The notes under the pieces were generated by a model. That model searched no databases. It was given only the letters and a program-made list of their open reading frames with translations, and was not told where the DNA came from. Below are positions 34,480 to 51,562 of a stretch of DNA of 64,000 bases, in pieces (the first letter of the stretch is position 1; the number at the start of each line of letters is the position of its first letter). The stretch spans positions 1-64,000 of the forward strand of contig CAUYLG010070510.1 of assembly GCA_963573385.1 (NCBI GenBank), in the 5' to 3' direction. This DNA is from Cacajao melanocephalus. Taxonomy: Eukaryota; Chordata; Mammalia; Primates; Pitheciidae. Position numbers and translations under genes: made by a program.

Positions 34480-35165
34480 GCTCCCCAGTCCTGCTGATGT
34501 AACCTCCTAAACAGTGAGTCTTCATAGTCTCTTATCTGAGCTGTCACCATCTTTTACCTGGATTTTTGCCATGGCTTCCTAAGTATTCTCCTATCTCTTC
34601 AGTCTGTTTTTCACATGCATCCAGAATTATCACTCCACAACTCATCTCTAATCATCATGTCCTTCTACTGCTTAAAATGCTCTAATGGCTTCAGATTAGT
34701 ATTAGGGTGAAGAGTTTCCATAGAGCCTGGCCCATGTGTCCCTAGCTCCATTTCTTTCCACTCTGTCTCTCCCCTCTGTCCTCCAGCCACCCTGACTTTC
34801 GTCTTAGTTCCCTAAATGCTGTGTGTTTCCTCCCAGCGCAGGGCCTGTGCACATGCCGCCTCCTCTGGGCTGTTCTTGCCACACCTTTTCCTTTATCTTT
34901 CACATCTCAGCTCGATCATCACTTCCTATGAAAGCCTTTCTTGATATTCCTGACTTGGAAGGGATCCTGAGTTCGGGCTGCTGAGCTCAGGTGCCTTTAT
35001 TTCACAGTTGTAGTCACAAATTTTGTACATATTTGTATGATTATTTAATTTTTCCCTCCTTTAATCTATAAGCCCCATGAGGGCAGGAACTGTGTCTGTT
35101 TTGGCTTAAACATACATTCCTGCTTCCTTGGTATATACTAGACTCAGTAAATATTTGTTAAATAG
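34480..35165 (+). repeat. L2-like LINE 3' region
   Basis: Recognised by 'tcacctcagctcgatcatca'-like wording around 34907, 'cgcagggcctgtgcacatgc', 'aagccccatgagggcaggaa' and the tail 'cagtaaatatttgttaaata'. It has the order of an old LINE 3' end on the + strand. The family name is uncertain. Confidence 0.6.
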
Positions 35166-35790
35166 AATGCACAGTGTAGAAAATACGAAGATTTATTTGT
35201 GGCTAATTCTAGCAAATACCGGAAAATTAAATAATTCATGTCTGCTGTATTCCTCCATATAGTAGAGATGTATTTTTGTAATACTTTCCTCAAGGTGATT
35301 TTTTTTCCCATTTGAATCCCTCTTTAGGATTTATTTGGTGTAATATAATAATTCATTTATTTCCTAACTGAGCACCTAGTGTCCTGGCAAGTTGCATGTG
35401 TTTAGATTTAGCTAAATATGCTGTTAGATTAGTGGAGAGAGTATGGGCTACTGATGAATCCTTTAGCTAGGATTCCTCTTTCAATAAGCAGTATATTTCA
35501 ACATCTTAAGACATGTTGTCACTTTAATAGATACCAATTCATTATACTTTGATTTTTTTAATACCAATAATAGGTATCATAATAGTAATTTGTTCCAGTC
35601 ATATAGCTAGGTGATGAGAAAATGGAAAAATTAAGAAGTTCTAGAAATAAAAATACTTACAAAGCTTTCTAAAATAAATATAAAGAAATTTAAGATTTGG
35701 ATTATACTTTACTTTTCCATTTTTATTGTTTTCTTTTTCATTTTAAAGAGAATTAATAAATTTAAGTCATCTTCTACTAAAATTACTATT

Positions 35791-36082
35791 TTCTTTTTTT
35801 CTTTTTTTGAGACAGAGTCTCACTCTGTCACCCAGGTTGGAGTACATTGGTGCAATCTTGGCTCACTGCAACCTTTGCCTCCTGGGTTCAAGTGATTCTC
35901 TTGCCTCAAGTAGCTGGGATTACAGGCACCCACCACGACACCTGGCTAATTCTTGTATTTTTAGCAGAGACTGGGTTTCACCATGTTGGCCAGGCTGGTC
36001 TCGAACTCGTGACTTCAAGTTATCTGTCTACCTCGGCCTCCCAAAGTTCTGGAATTACAGGCGTGAGCCAGTATGCCTTGCC
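35791..36082 (-). repeat. Alu SINE with target-site duplication
   Basis: 'tttgagacagagtctcactc' to reversed head 'gtgagccagtatgccttgcc'. An 18-bp near-identical repeat starting 'ctaaaatt' stands before the element (about 35777) and after it (about 36082). A small deletion lies near 35908. Confidence 0.92.
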
Positions 36083-36799
36083 TAAAATTGCTATCTTCTG
36101 ATTGGCAAACACCAGGGCAAAGTAGGGGAAGGTGAGAGAAGGCAAGTTTTCTTTTTCTGTAACCTTGGGCCTGTGCTGCCTGTCTTGTAGCAAAGAGAGG
36201 TTGTAAATATAACCAGCCAGCTCTGCACCAAGAAGCCGCTCACCAAACTCCCAAGAGTAAAAGCCAGGTCATGGAAATGTTTAGAAGGCAGAGTATTTGC
36301 CTTAGTGATTTAAAAAAAAATTTAGGCTTCAAAACATCTTAAGAGTAAACTAGCTTCAAGTGCTGAGAAAGCAGTTGTAGGCTTCGTAATTTGCTGAGCA
36401 CCATGAAATTCTTAATGAACCGTGAGCAAGTTTATAGTTTGCAGCTACAGGGCAAGCCAAGAAGCTTAGATGCGTACATTTCCAAAGGTACTTGTGTGTC
36501 CGATTCAAATGGCCAAAAACTGTGATGATACTAACCAAACTTTACTTTTCTTTCTCCAAGCAAAGCCTAGAGCTAAATCTAGTTATGGAGATTTTTTTCC
36601 CCCATAGGAATGATTGCTTTTATATATTTCATTAATTCATATAAAAAATTCACAGTAACAGAAATTAAAAAGTACAGAATAATATAAGTAACAAGGAATC
36701 TCAGTTCTTAGGGGTGACCATTTAACTCTATGTCTTGAATATATTTTTTTATACTGGTTAGATTAAGCTCTGCTCTGTTCTTTTAAATTAATATGTTAT

Positions 36800-37085
36800 A
36801 TCCCATCATATGGTTGCAACATAATTTAATCAATTGATATTTTAGTTTTTTCTGTTTATTTTTTCTATTACCAACAATGATCCAGAGGACATCTGGACAT
36901 TGTCCATGCGCATATTTTTGCCCACAAGTGTGAAAAATTGTGGAATAGATGTACTGAGCCAAAGGGATATTTCCAAGTTGCCATCCAAAATTGTCACACT
37001 GGTTTTCTTTTCTACTAAGAATGCATGTGTGTGTTTTCCTACACTGTCATCAACTCTGAGTACTAATTGATGTTTTATACCTTTG
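36800..37085 (-). repeat. Possible old L1 fragment, reverse
   Basis: 'gtactgagccaaagggatat' and 'ccaagttgccatccaaaatt' resemble reversed old L1 3' regions. Weak. Confidence 0.35.
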
Positions 37086-37782
37086 TCAGTCAAATAGATT
37101 AAAATTCAATTTGACTGCCTAGAAAGGCCATCTTTGCTGTGAGATTATTTTAAAATAAAAATTCACTGGTTTAAAAAGTCTTAGAGTTTGTTTTAATTTA
37201 AATTTTTGGTCAGCAGGAGTTTATTTTGGCATAACAAATGAGATAAAGATCTAATGTTATTTTTGTTTTCCAAATGGCTTGCCATTTGTCATAATACTTT
37301 TTATTGAATAATCTGATTTTCTCCATTGATTTGAATAGTCCTAGAGACTGAAATCTAGGTCTTATAAATAAAAATCTTGGCGTCACTTACAGTTGTTCAG
37401 CCTTCCCTCCCTATTTCACATTTTTTTTGACCTGAAAAGCTCTCATTGACTCAAGGCTCAGATTAACCACTTATTCGAGTTATACTGAAAATAGATATTT
37501 ACCCAATAGACTAATCATCCCAGTAGTCTAGTTGCTTTGAGAGGTGAGTGAAAGTCAGTCTTTATAGTGAAACAGTGAGCTCTTCTTTCTTTTCCATTTG
37601 CCTTATGCACTGGTAATAACTTGGGAATGTATCTACTTTTTGGAGATTCTTTCAGGAATTTCGTTCTAAAATTCAGGACTTTGAAAGCGGTTTAATACAG
37701 GGCTTTGCCTTATATACTGAGTTTGTGACACAGAGTCATCTAACAGAAAAAAAGATAGAAACTAGACTTGATCTTTCCTTAG

Positions 37783-38076
37783 TTTTTTTCTGTTTTGAGA
37801 GTGTCTCACTTTGCTGCCTAGGCTGGAATACAGTGTCCTGCAAGGCTCACTGTAGCCTCCATCTCCTTTGGCTCAGATGGTCCTCCTCTCTCAGCCCTCT
37901 GAGTAGCTGGGACTACAGGCATGCACCATCATGCCTGGCTAATTTTTCTATTTTTTTGTAGAGATGGGGTTTCGCCATGTTGCTTGGGCTAGTTTTGAAC
38001 TCCTGAGCTCAGGTGGTTTGCCTGCAGTGGGCTCCCAAAGTGCTGGGATTATAGGCATGAGCCAATGTGCCCAATT
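37783..38076 (-). repeat. Alu SINE with target-site duplication
   Basis: 'ttttgagagtgtctcacttt' to 'gagccaatgtgcccaatt'. The direct repeat 'acttgatct' lies at 37766-37774 and 38079-38087. Confidence 0.9.
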
Positions 38077-38252
38077 ACACTTGATCTGTCTAGAGACCAA
38101 TAGTTTGCCTCTAGGAAAGAGTCTTACTGGATTTAGAGGAAATTTGACTACAGTAGTTTTAGATAGTGGATAGGTTGGGACATAATGAGTATAAATATAT
38201 TTCCTATATAATATTTAATTGCTGAAAATTCCCATAAATTGCCCATTTCTAA

Positions 38253-38560
<308 letters not shown>

Positions 38561-38638
38561 GCTCTGTTTAAAGCTTTGGGCTTAAATGAAATTGACTACA
38601 AGTTTGGGTTAACAAAAGTATTTTTTAGACCTGGCAAG
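38561..38638 (+). CDS. MYO6: MYO6 exon: converter
   Basis: 78 nt, 26 codons, residues about 737-762, [20 protein letters not shown] to RPGK. The [12 protein letters not shown] motif ends the conserved converter in most myosins, after which a normal IQ lever would start. In myosin VI insert 2 follows instead. Phase 0 on both sides. Confidence 0.98.
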
Positions 38639-39634
38639 GTAAATAGTTTTACTTTAAACTGTAACATCATGAAAACAAATAGGTAGGGTTAGTGAATATC
38701 TTATTTAATAATTTGTATTATTCTTGAATTATATGGTCACTAAGAGCATGAATTGCATAATTTCCCTACTTGTGAGAAGTTACAGTGTGTAATATTCTGG
38801 TGTATAGTTTTTACAGTTTTATTCAGCTTTGGAAGTATTGGAATGAGAGCATTGCTTAATGACTTTTTCACTTAACTAAGGGTTAACTAACCACAGATGT
38901 TCATTTTAAATAAGTTGAAAGCTTTTCTTAAATGTATTAATTTAGTATTCAGTGATTTGGGATTTTCACAGTACTTTTGAGTCCTTAATGTAAGAACAAG
39001 TTTCAGTAGAGTATGGTAGTTGTATAAGGGATAGGAAATTGGATTGGAATTTGTACTAGATCTCTGTCAAGCTCTAGAATGAATGAATGTATAAGTAATT
39101 TTGAATATAGCATGATTTTTTTAGGCTAACACAACACATAGTCCTATAGTTATAGTAGTCATAGGTTCTCATACAAAGGTATAAGACTGAGTTATAGAAA
39201 ACTTCATAACTAATATTCAATACAGACATATCTAAATGCTCTTCACAGTCTTTGTTATGAGTAACATTTCACCATTCTTAACTTCTTTATAGTTGACTGA
39301 ATAATTGCAGTCTCATAATTTTAAACATAACTATTACTGTATTTAAATGGTCAACCATATTAGTTTGGTTTAGCAAAATTATTAAGAAATATCTCTTGTG
39401 CCTTGAAGAATGAATGAATCACAATAAATAAATCTGGTTTTACAGTTTTGGAGATGAGGTGAAATGTATGCATTGCCAGTATGTGCACTTTCCTGGGCTT
39501 TCATTTTCATTGCAGAAGACCCAAACCATTTCCCAGAAAAAAAAAAAGTTGAGAGGAAGAGAATATATAATATTCATAATTTGTTTAGCTTTAATCATAC
39601 ATATTTGTTGTAAACTCCACATTTATTTTAGAGC

Positions 39635-39892
39635 ACGGATGTCCAGTCTTTTGGCTTCCCTGAGCCACATCAGAAGAAGAACAATTGTTTTGTGCCACAC
39701 ATGAAATACACTGACACTAAAAATAGCTGATGAGCTAAAGAAAAAAAAAAAAAGAAAAGAATTACAATAAAACTCTCATAATGTTTTAAGAAAGTTCATG
39801 AGTTTGTGTTGGGCCACATTCTAAGTTGTCCTGGGCCACATTCTAAGTTGTCCTGGGCCACACGTGGCCCATGGACTGCAGCTTTGACAAAC
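39635..39892. repeat. hAT DNA transposon, MER30-like
   Basis: 'gtccagtcttttggcttccc' at the left and 'ctttgacaaacttg' at the right form diverged inverted ends; 'aatagctgatgagctaaag' and 'cataatgttttaagaaagtt' lie inside. 'ttttagagc' flanks both sides (about 39626-39634 and 39896-39904). A 22-bp segment is duplicated in tandem (39811-39832, 39833-39854). The family name is from memory. Confidence 0.7.
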
Positions 39893-40271
39893 TTGTTTTA
39901 GAGCATTAATAATTATTTGAGAATTAATAGTCTCATAGAGAAAGCAATTTTTCTTGTTTAACTTCCAGAAAAAGTAGCCAGAAATATTTATTGAAAGCTT
40001 AAGACAAAGATTTAAATATCCTTACTCTTGTTATATTACCTTTAATTTTGACTATAAGAAGCCATTATATTGGTTGATGGATTTTTGACATCCTTAATAT
40101 TATAATGGGGTATTTGGTAAAGGATTGAAATCATTATGGAATTTTGTGGTGTATGGTGGAAATAATATATTAATTAAGAACCTAATAATGTATTAATTAA
40201 GAACCTAGTAGCTGTTTTGTGTTGTCTGTCATTTAGTAGCAATTTCTCATCTCTGTTCAAAATGGAAATAG

Positions 40272-40633
<362 letters not shown>

Positions 40634-41026
40634 TTACAGCTAATTTATACTTTTTGAAAGCTCCATAAGGATATCTGAGAATGTATCAGAGATACAGCCT
40701 TTTTCATTCTTTTCTCAAGAAAGTCTTCTTGCCAGCCGTTTATAATTTAAAAGTCGTGTAAGATTTTTTCCCCCATTTTTGTTATTCAATCTGCTACCTG
40801 GCATTAAGTGACCTCCCTTACCTCCAGAAAAGCTCCAGGAGAAAGGAAGCAAAATGTGGCTACGTATGTTTGGGTTTGCTGTATTCTTTGCCCAGGTCTA
40901 TGTAATTGGCATGTGACCATTTTCAGACAGTTAGATTTTGGATTTGAATTCTGTTTACTTCATGTCTTTTGTGTGTTTAAATACATTTATCTTTTAATAC
41001 TGATACTAAATTATTTCACTTCCTAG

Positions 41027-41197
<171 letters not shown>

Positions 41198-41880
41198 TAA
41201 GGTGGTCTGTGGAGTGTTGTAAAGCTGTCTCAGAGGGGATGCTGAGACTTTTGTTCACACTGGGTCCCAGATTCCTCAAGCAACACCTCATGTATGTGAT
41301 CAGCTACTATCTGTAGATGTTCTTTCTCTTTTTGAGTGTATGATACTTATTTTCTTTATTCAAATGTGTTATAGGAGTGTCAGTTTCATAGTGTCCTAAC
41401 AAAACAGAATTCACTATTTGATTCTTTTCTCTCCTCCCTGCAACCCCCACCATCCCCTAATCTCTCAGACTTAAACAAGAGCTTTTCTTTCTGCCTGCAT
41501 GGCGTCTACAATACACATGCCCCCAAAAATTCGAATTGTAATCCACTTTCCTTTCTTATGGCTGAAATATTATCTGTCACCAGATCCTGTTGATTCCTCC
41601 TCCAAATACTGTACATTCCCTTCTTTTTATTGCCAGTGCCTTAGTGAAGTCCTTTTCCCCCTTTTGCGTAATAATTTCTGTATTTCTCAGACTGATTTTC
41701 CTGGTTTCTCAGAGATCTCTCTCTAAACTAGAAGCGTTTTATGACTTTCCTATCATAAAAGGTAAAGTCTAAATTATTTGAATGTCTTTCAAGATCATGT
41801 AAAATGGTGTTTCAGTTTTTTGTTTCAGTCTCTTCCCCTACCATCCCCTCCTAAATCCTGTTCTTTGAAAGGGAGTCTAT

Positions 41881-42915
41881 TATAATCCTGAAAGACAGTC
41901 TTGAACACCATAATCCCAAAAGTTGAAATCTCAAAAGATCAAAGTACCAAATACAGGATTCTGTAAAAAATAATAAAAACATTCTTTAAAAGATATTTAT
42001 TTACATTTTTAAAAGGGGATTTGAGAAACAAAAACATGACAGAACTCTTTATAGGCCACTTCACACAATAAAATAGGCAATGACAACATGTATTTTTGAA
42101 AGCATAAACATGTATACTAACAATAGTTGCATGGAGCAAACAAACCATATTCATAAAGAAGTATGTCAAAAGGTGAAATGTGTAAACACATATTATTGTG
42201 GTTGATAATTGTGCACCCAGCTTCATTACTGCGGTCATCTGAAATTCTGTGGTGAACAAGCTATCTTTTGATGAGATCTGTCAAAAACCATGGTGTCACC
42301 ACCGCATTTGTAGTTGCCCAGTTAGCTGACATCTTGAGAAATTCTCTTTCTTACAAATGCAGATGTTTGATAAAGGACATCTGTTCATTTATTGAGGAAG
42401 TTTCAGTGTTTTTATGTACATACACAGTGTTTACCCAGAAAGTGAATGTTGTGATAATGTATTTTCATGGAGTTAAATTTGCAGTAAATGAATACAATAA
42501 ATTAGAACTCTCTGAAAAATGCTGACAATTTAAGATAGTGAAAATAAAAACAAAGAAAAGAAAAAAAATTCCCAAAACTAAAAAGAAAGTTTGACATATG
42601 AAAAAGTATATTATAGGGATAGATTATGGGCAGTTGCATGGAGATAGTCTATAAGAGCTGGCTGTCTTTCTTAGTCTTTAACTATGTTTTGAAGTCTTAC
42701 ACCATGAATAATAGGTGCTTTTTTTCTTTTAGGACATGATTCTTCTTGGAGAATATGTTCATATTCATTTTCTTCATGAGACTGCTCTTTTTGAAATTGT
42801 ATAATTCCTGTGTTTGTGATTTTTAGGATTTTAGATGTTAGGGATTTTAATCTAGGAATTTTGATCATTTGGGATTATGGCTTTTGGGATTGTGTTTTTG
42901 GGATCAGGAATTCAA
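41881..42915. mobile_element. Candidate DNA transposon remnant with inverted ends
   Basis: The left end carries 'cataatcccaaaagttgaaa' and 'caaaagatcaaagtacc'. The right end, read on the minus strand, carries 'cacaatcccaaaagccataa' and 'cccaaatgatcaaaattcc'. So about 40-60 nt are inverted across about 1 kb. No transposase is recognised inside; the longest frame (42268-42525) matches nothing I know. Confidence 0.55.
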
Positions 42916-43435
42916 ACCCCTTTGATAAACTGGACTAAGCTGCTTTTGTGTGTGGTTTGGCTAGCTACGTAGCTGGCCCAAAACAAAGGCGAGGGACAGA
43001 ACATTTTGGGGTTACTTAAGGATCTTTGGCAAATCTTTAATTGTTGGGAGCTGTGTGGGAATCAGTAACTTGATTATATTTATAGTTGCCCCTCATACTC
43101 ATCAGAGTACCTGAAATAGTGCTAGGCACATGAAAAGAATTCCGTACATTTTTTCTTATTAGTAGAAAAGGAAAATTCTTTTGGCCTAATGAAAAAGAAT
43201 CATGCAAACAATGATTATTTTTGACGTATTTTGTTAGACAATTGTGAATATAGATAAAAAGAGAACTATTAATATGAAAAGAAAAAAGAGAGCAGAATCT
43301 CTTTTTCCCATGATTTTCCAAATAAAAGGTTAGAAGCAAGATGGAGTTGGTTAGGTCAGATCTCTTTTACATAATTTCCTTAGTTGTAATTTTTACAAAT
43401 GCCGTTTCAATATCTTTTAGAGAAATGTTAAAACT

Positions 43436-43727
43436 GGCTGAATGTGGTGGTTCATGCCGGTAATTCTAGCACTTGGGAGGCCGAGTAAGAGGATCACTTG
43501 AGGTCAGGAGTTCAAGACCAGCCTGATCAACATGACAAAACCCCGGCTCTAATAAAAATACAAAAATTAGCCTGGCGTGGTGGCATGCGCCTGTAGTCCC
43601 AGCTCCTCAGGAGGCTGAAGCATGAGAGTCACTTGAACCTGGGAGGTGGAGGCTGCAGTGAGCCAAGCATGCCATTTCACTCCAGCCTGGGTTGAGACTC
43701 TGTCAATAAAAAAAAAATAAAATAAAT
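43436..43727 (+). repeat. Alu SINE
   Basis: 'ggctgaatgtggtggttcat' to 'gactctgtcaataaaaaaaa'. Confidence 0.9.
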
Positions 43728-43825
43728 GTTAAATTAAACTTTCTGATTTTGATGTCTAATATAAATAATATGGTCATCAAGATTTCATGTTTTTTGAGAA
43801 TTACTTGGTGAAAATGAGTTTTTAA

Positions 43826-44860
<1,035 letters not shown>

Positions 44861-45074
44861 TAATTTAGTATCTTTTTATTGGTATTGAAATTGTATAGAA
44901 AACATGCTTATTTTTTCAGAATACAAAATATGTTGAGACTCAATGATGGCAAGTAGATGTTCATCATTATTACCTCTACTCTTTGAAAAATTTCTTAGCA
45001 AAAAGTTAAAGAAGACAATTTTTATGTCATTTCTTCTGTTGCTAAGAAAGATATTCCCCCTACCTTAATATCTA

Positions 45075-45185
45075 GGTGATGGGATGATCTGTGCAGCAAA
45101 CCAGCATGGCACACATTTACCTGTTTAACAAACCTGCACATCCTGTACATGCATCCCTGAAATTAAAAGTTGAAGAAAAAAGAAA
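45075..45185 (+). repeat. 5'-truncated primate L1 3' end
   Basis: 'gtgcagcaaaccagcatggc', 'aacaaacctgcacatcctgt' and 'gaaattaaaagttgaagaaa' match the 3' UTR end of primate L1P elements, with an A-rich tail. Confidence 0.85.
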
Positions 45186-45360
45186 ACATAAAATATATAC
45201 TCACATACAAAAAAATAAAAAGTGTTCCTTTCACAAAAGAGCAACTAAAATACCACACTTTATTGGTGAGCTTTGACATAATCATGACTTAATGAGGATT
45301 AATCCAAATAATTTAATTTGTTTCATGCTTCTCTACTTTTAGAAACTAATTTTTAAATTA

Positions 45361-45978
<618 letters not shown>

Positions 45979-46806
45979 TTGGAGAAACCACCAAAAAAAC
46001 TTAATACCTCCACGTTAACAAATTCAGTTAATACACTGTTGTATATCACAGTATATTTTTACTTTTATTTTTACAGTATAATTTTACTTACTTTACAGTC
46101 TTATTTTCTATGCATAAATTTTTATATAGTTCTTATCATAATATACATTTCAATTTGTATCTCTGCCATTATGTTATATACTTGTCCATGTTAATACATT
46201 ATCTTCACAGATACTATAGTGTAATTTATGGTATATATGTTAACTGTAATTTAACAGTTAATGTTGTGAAAGTAGCAATTTCCTCTCCAATTTTGTAGGA
46301 AAAAAAATGGGGCTCCTTTTTCGTTTTGATTTTTATTTATTTGATTACTAGTGGGATTGAAAACTTTTCTATATGCTTGTTAATTATATTTCATGTTTCA
46401 TTAATTACATTTTGTATCTTTTCCTCAATTATAGTTTAGGGTTTTATACATGCTTTCTCTCAGTTAGTTTCATAGGTCAGTACAAGTATGTGGGATATAA
46501 TAAATAACTTAAAGTGAGTGTTTTATATTTTCTGCAGATATATTATGTAAACAATGGTAATCTTGGAGGTAGAAAGGAAAAAAGAAGATCTGGAGGAAAA
46601 TGAAAATTCTGTAAATAGACTTAGCTGATTTTACAAATCTGTCAAGGGCCATCCTTGTTTATGTGGTGTCATTATAAATTAGAATTAACTCACCTACATT
46701 TTTTGAACGCTAACTTAGGAAAATCATCCAATAATTTTAGATGTATTTAGTAATTTCTTAAATATGCTTTAAGTACTATTTGAACATTATTATAAAACGC
46801 TAGTAA

Positions 46807-47142
<336 letters not shown>

Positions 47143-47391
47143 TATAAATAATTTTTAACTACAACACAGTATACCTGTAGATATTAATGTCCAATATTTG
47201 TGTGCAGAGATAACATAAAATTTTTTTTGAATAGTATTTAATGTACAAACAGTATAGCAAAGATAATGGGCTTATTGCTTACCATCTTACCTAGTTTTTG
47301 CTATATTTGCATATTGGAGTAATTTTTTATTTTAAATTGTGGTAAACAGTAAAAACATTAAAATTTATCTTAATCATTTTTAAGTTTATAG

Positions 47392-49564
<2,173 letters not shown>

Positions 49565-50345
49565 TAAAATAATACTAAAATTATTTGTATCAGCTTTTAT
49601 ACTCAAGTGAATGAAATAATTGATTTTTCATCAAATTATTAAACTGTTGAAATATAAGACTAAAATTTCACTAGTGAGTACTCTGTTAAGAAAACACACC
49701 AACTTTTACCCTGAAATTGTTTAAGAGTATAGTGTATTAGGTAGACACCTAATTTCTAAATACCTGTCATTAAACACTGGCATCAAAATAAATGACTGTG
49801 TTAAATAATGCAATTTAATATATTTGTAGGTGAGGTTTAAAAATTTTTCTAATGCAAAAAAAATTACATATAGTATACATCCTAACAATAGAAATGAGAA
49901 ATTTACTTTGCAATGTCTCAGAATAAATGAGTTTCCATTTCCAAGAAGGGAGAGTTAAATTCATTGAAATATTTTGGCTTCTTGGGTTTCTGAATTATCT
50001 CTAAGCACTGCACTCTAGTAGAGTTTGTAGAAATGTGGACACTCTTATTAAAAGTTGCAGAAAGTTTTAATAGATTCATTTTAAAAACAGTATGCAGAAG
50101 CATTAATTATTTTGATTATTTACTTATAATAACGAAACTAATTTGTGTGATTCCTTTATATGTTGTGCACATAGACACATCATGCTTTTCAGAACTTAAA
50201 AACACTGTTTATGGCAAAATATAAAGTATAACCACTAGAATGGCGCTGTTTCCGTGAAAGGATCAAATTGCAATGTAATGGAACGTTTAGCAAAAAAAGA
50301 CAGGGAAGGAAAAGGGCATATTAAGTTGCCTTCATGTTTTTTCTA

Positions 50346-50416
50346 TTAGCTTAGTGCAAAAGTAATGACGGTTTTTACCATGAGTAAAACCGCGATAACT
50401 TTTGCACCAACCAAAT
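50346..50416. mobile_element. MADE1 mariner MITE (mir-548-type hairpin)
   Basis: Left arm 'agtgcaaaagtaatgacggt' and right arm 'accgcgataacttttgcacc' are inverted copies around a short loop with 'ttttaccatgagtaaa'. It is shorter than the usual 80-bp MADE1 because the loop is partly deleted. MADE1 hairpins gave rise to the primate mir-548 microRNA family. Nothing shows that this copy is processed. Confidence 0.88.
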
Positions 50417-51129
50417 AGTATGTGATTGTATTGGGGAGCTCTGGGACTGGTTGTGTATGAAAAAGTACATTATACTGTAAATGAACTGAATATGGCTCTA
50501 GGAACGAAAGATGTTATTATTAAGCTCTTGGCTTTGAGTCCAATATTTGGGCTCTTTATTAACATTTCACTATAATTAAAATGTTTTAGCCCAGATACGG
50601 TTTTTATAAATGCACACTCAGCTCAGCTGCTGTTCTGTGCCTTCCACCTGTGTTATGTCAGAATGGTTGGGAGCCTTTATGTGTAACTGACTAGCCGCCT
50701 AGGATAGGCTCTTAAACAAACCAAACTCTTACAGCTGCTATCCCTGATGTCTGTGAGGAGGTACTGCAGTTGACAGAGCTGGCTTTATTATGGCAGAAGT
50801 CCATTTCTAAGGGACTTGTTAATAGAGTCATTGTTTATGCACTTGAAATATTAAGCTATATCCGGTGCCATTTCATGTACTTATACAAGATACTGGCTTA
50901 TACGTGGACTCCTTCCTATCTGCAGAAAGATACAGTTCTTCCATGTTGAATGGTCTCTGGGAAAGAGTGGACTGTTTAGGACCTTTAACATAAACAACAA
51001 GTTACCTGTAATTTAAATTAAGCAGAATTAGTTAGGTCATGGGACCATATTAAGTAATGACGTATTCAAGCTATTATGACTTGAAAGGTAGAAGAGCTAG
51101 TTTTAGTTCTGTGGTTCAGGCGTAGGGAT

Positions 51130-51290
51130 GGTGCATCCTCCTCTGGAATGCCCTTCAAATCCTTTCTGTGAGCTCTCCAGGAAGCTTTCCCTGATGCTCA
51201 GGTCTTCTTGAGCTCCTTCCCTTCTCGATGTTGTGGTTATTTTATACTCTGCACTGCAATCAGAATGAAGTAGCACTTAATAAAGAATGA
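51130..51290 (+). repeat. L2-like LINE fragment
   Basis: 'ctccaggaagctttccctga' and 'gagctccttcccttctcgat' match old LINE 3' regions. Confidence 0.5.
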
Positions 51291-51535
51291 TATTCTATAT
51301 GGATAGTGCATGTTTGATAGTTTACTCTTACTCCATGGGCTATAGCTAAATGTTTTTGAATGTTTGTTTTACCTTTGTTAGCACTGAGTTTTTTCTATAA
51401 CAAATTTATGAGTAAGAACTAAGTAAACTGTTCTTAATATATAGCATGATGTTGTTGGGTTCTATGCTGAGTTAAAAAATATATGTATTATAGATTGATT
51501 CTGCTTCAATAAGCAATTTTAAGTTACTTTTCCAG

Positions 51536-51562
51536 CTCGGATTCCCATCCAGTAACTTCTAA
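51536..51562 (+). CDS. MYO6: MYO6 alternative exon: large insert, part 1
   Basis: 27-nt exon between acceptor 'acttttccag' and donor AA|gtaaga. Read in the MYO6 frame it gives (AG)C-TCG-GAT-TCC-CAT-CCA-GTA-ACT-TCT-AA, that is SSDSHPVTSK when followed by an A or G. It resembles the D-S-Y-P-V-S-K block I recall in longer myosin VI isoforms. Its length is a multiple of three, and it starts and ends in the same phase as the next two tiny exons. It is too short for ordinary ORF scans. Confidence 0.8.
   Translation, partial: LGFPSSNF

Noticed and set aside
42268..42525. Transposase remnant inside the candidate TIR element
   Set aside because: The 86-codon frame shows no DDE/D, zinc-finger or other transposase motif that I can recognise.
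51382..51411. 30-nt exon-like segment with strong acceptor 'tttacctttgttag' and donor gtaaga
   Set aside because: In the MYO6 frame it contains TAA after six codons. It could only be a poison exon, and nothing beyond the splice-site look supports that.
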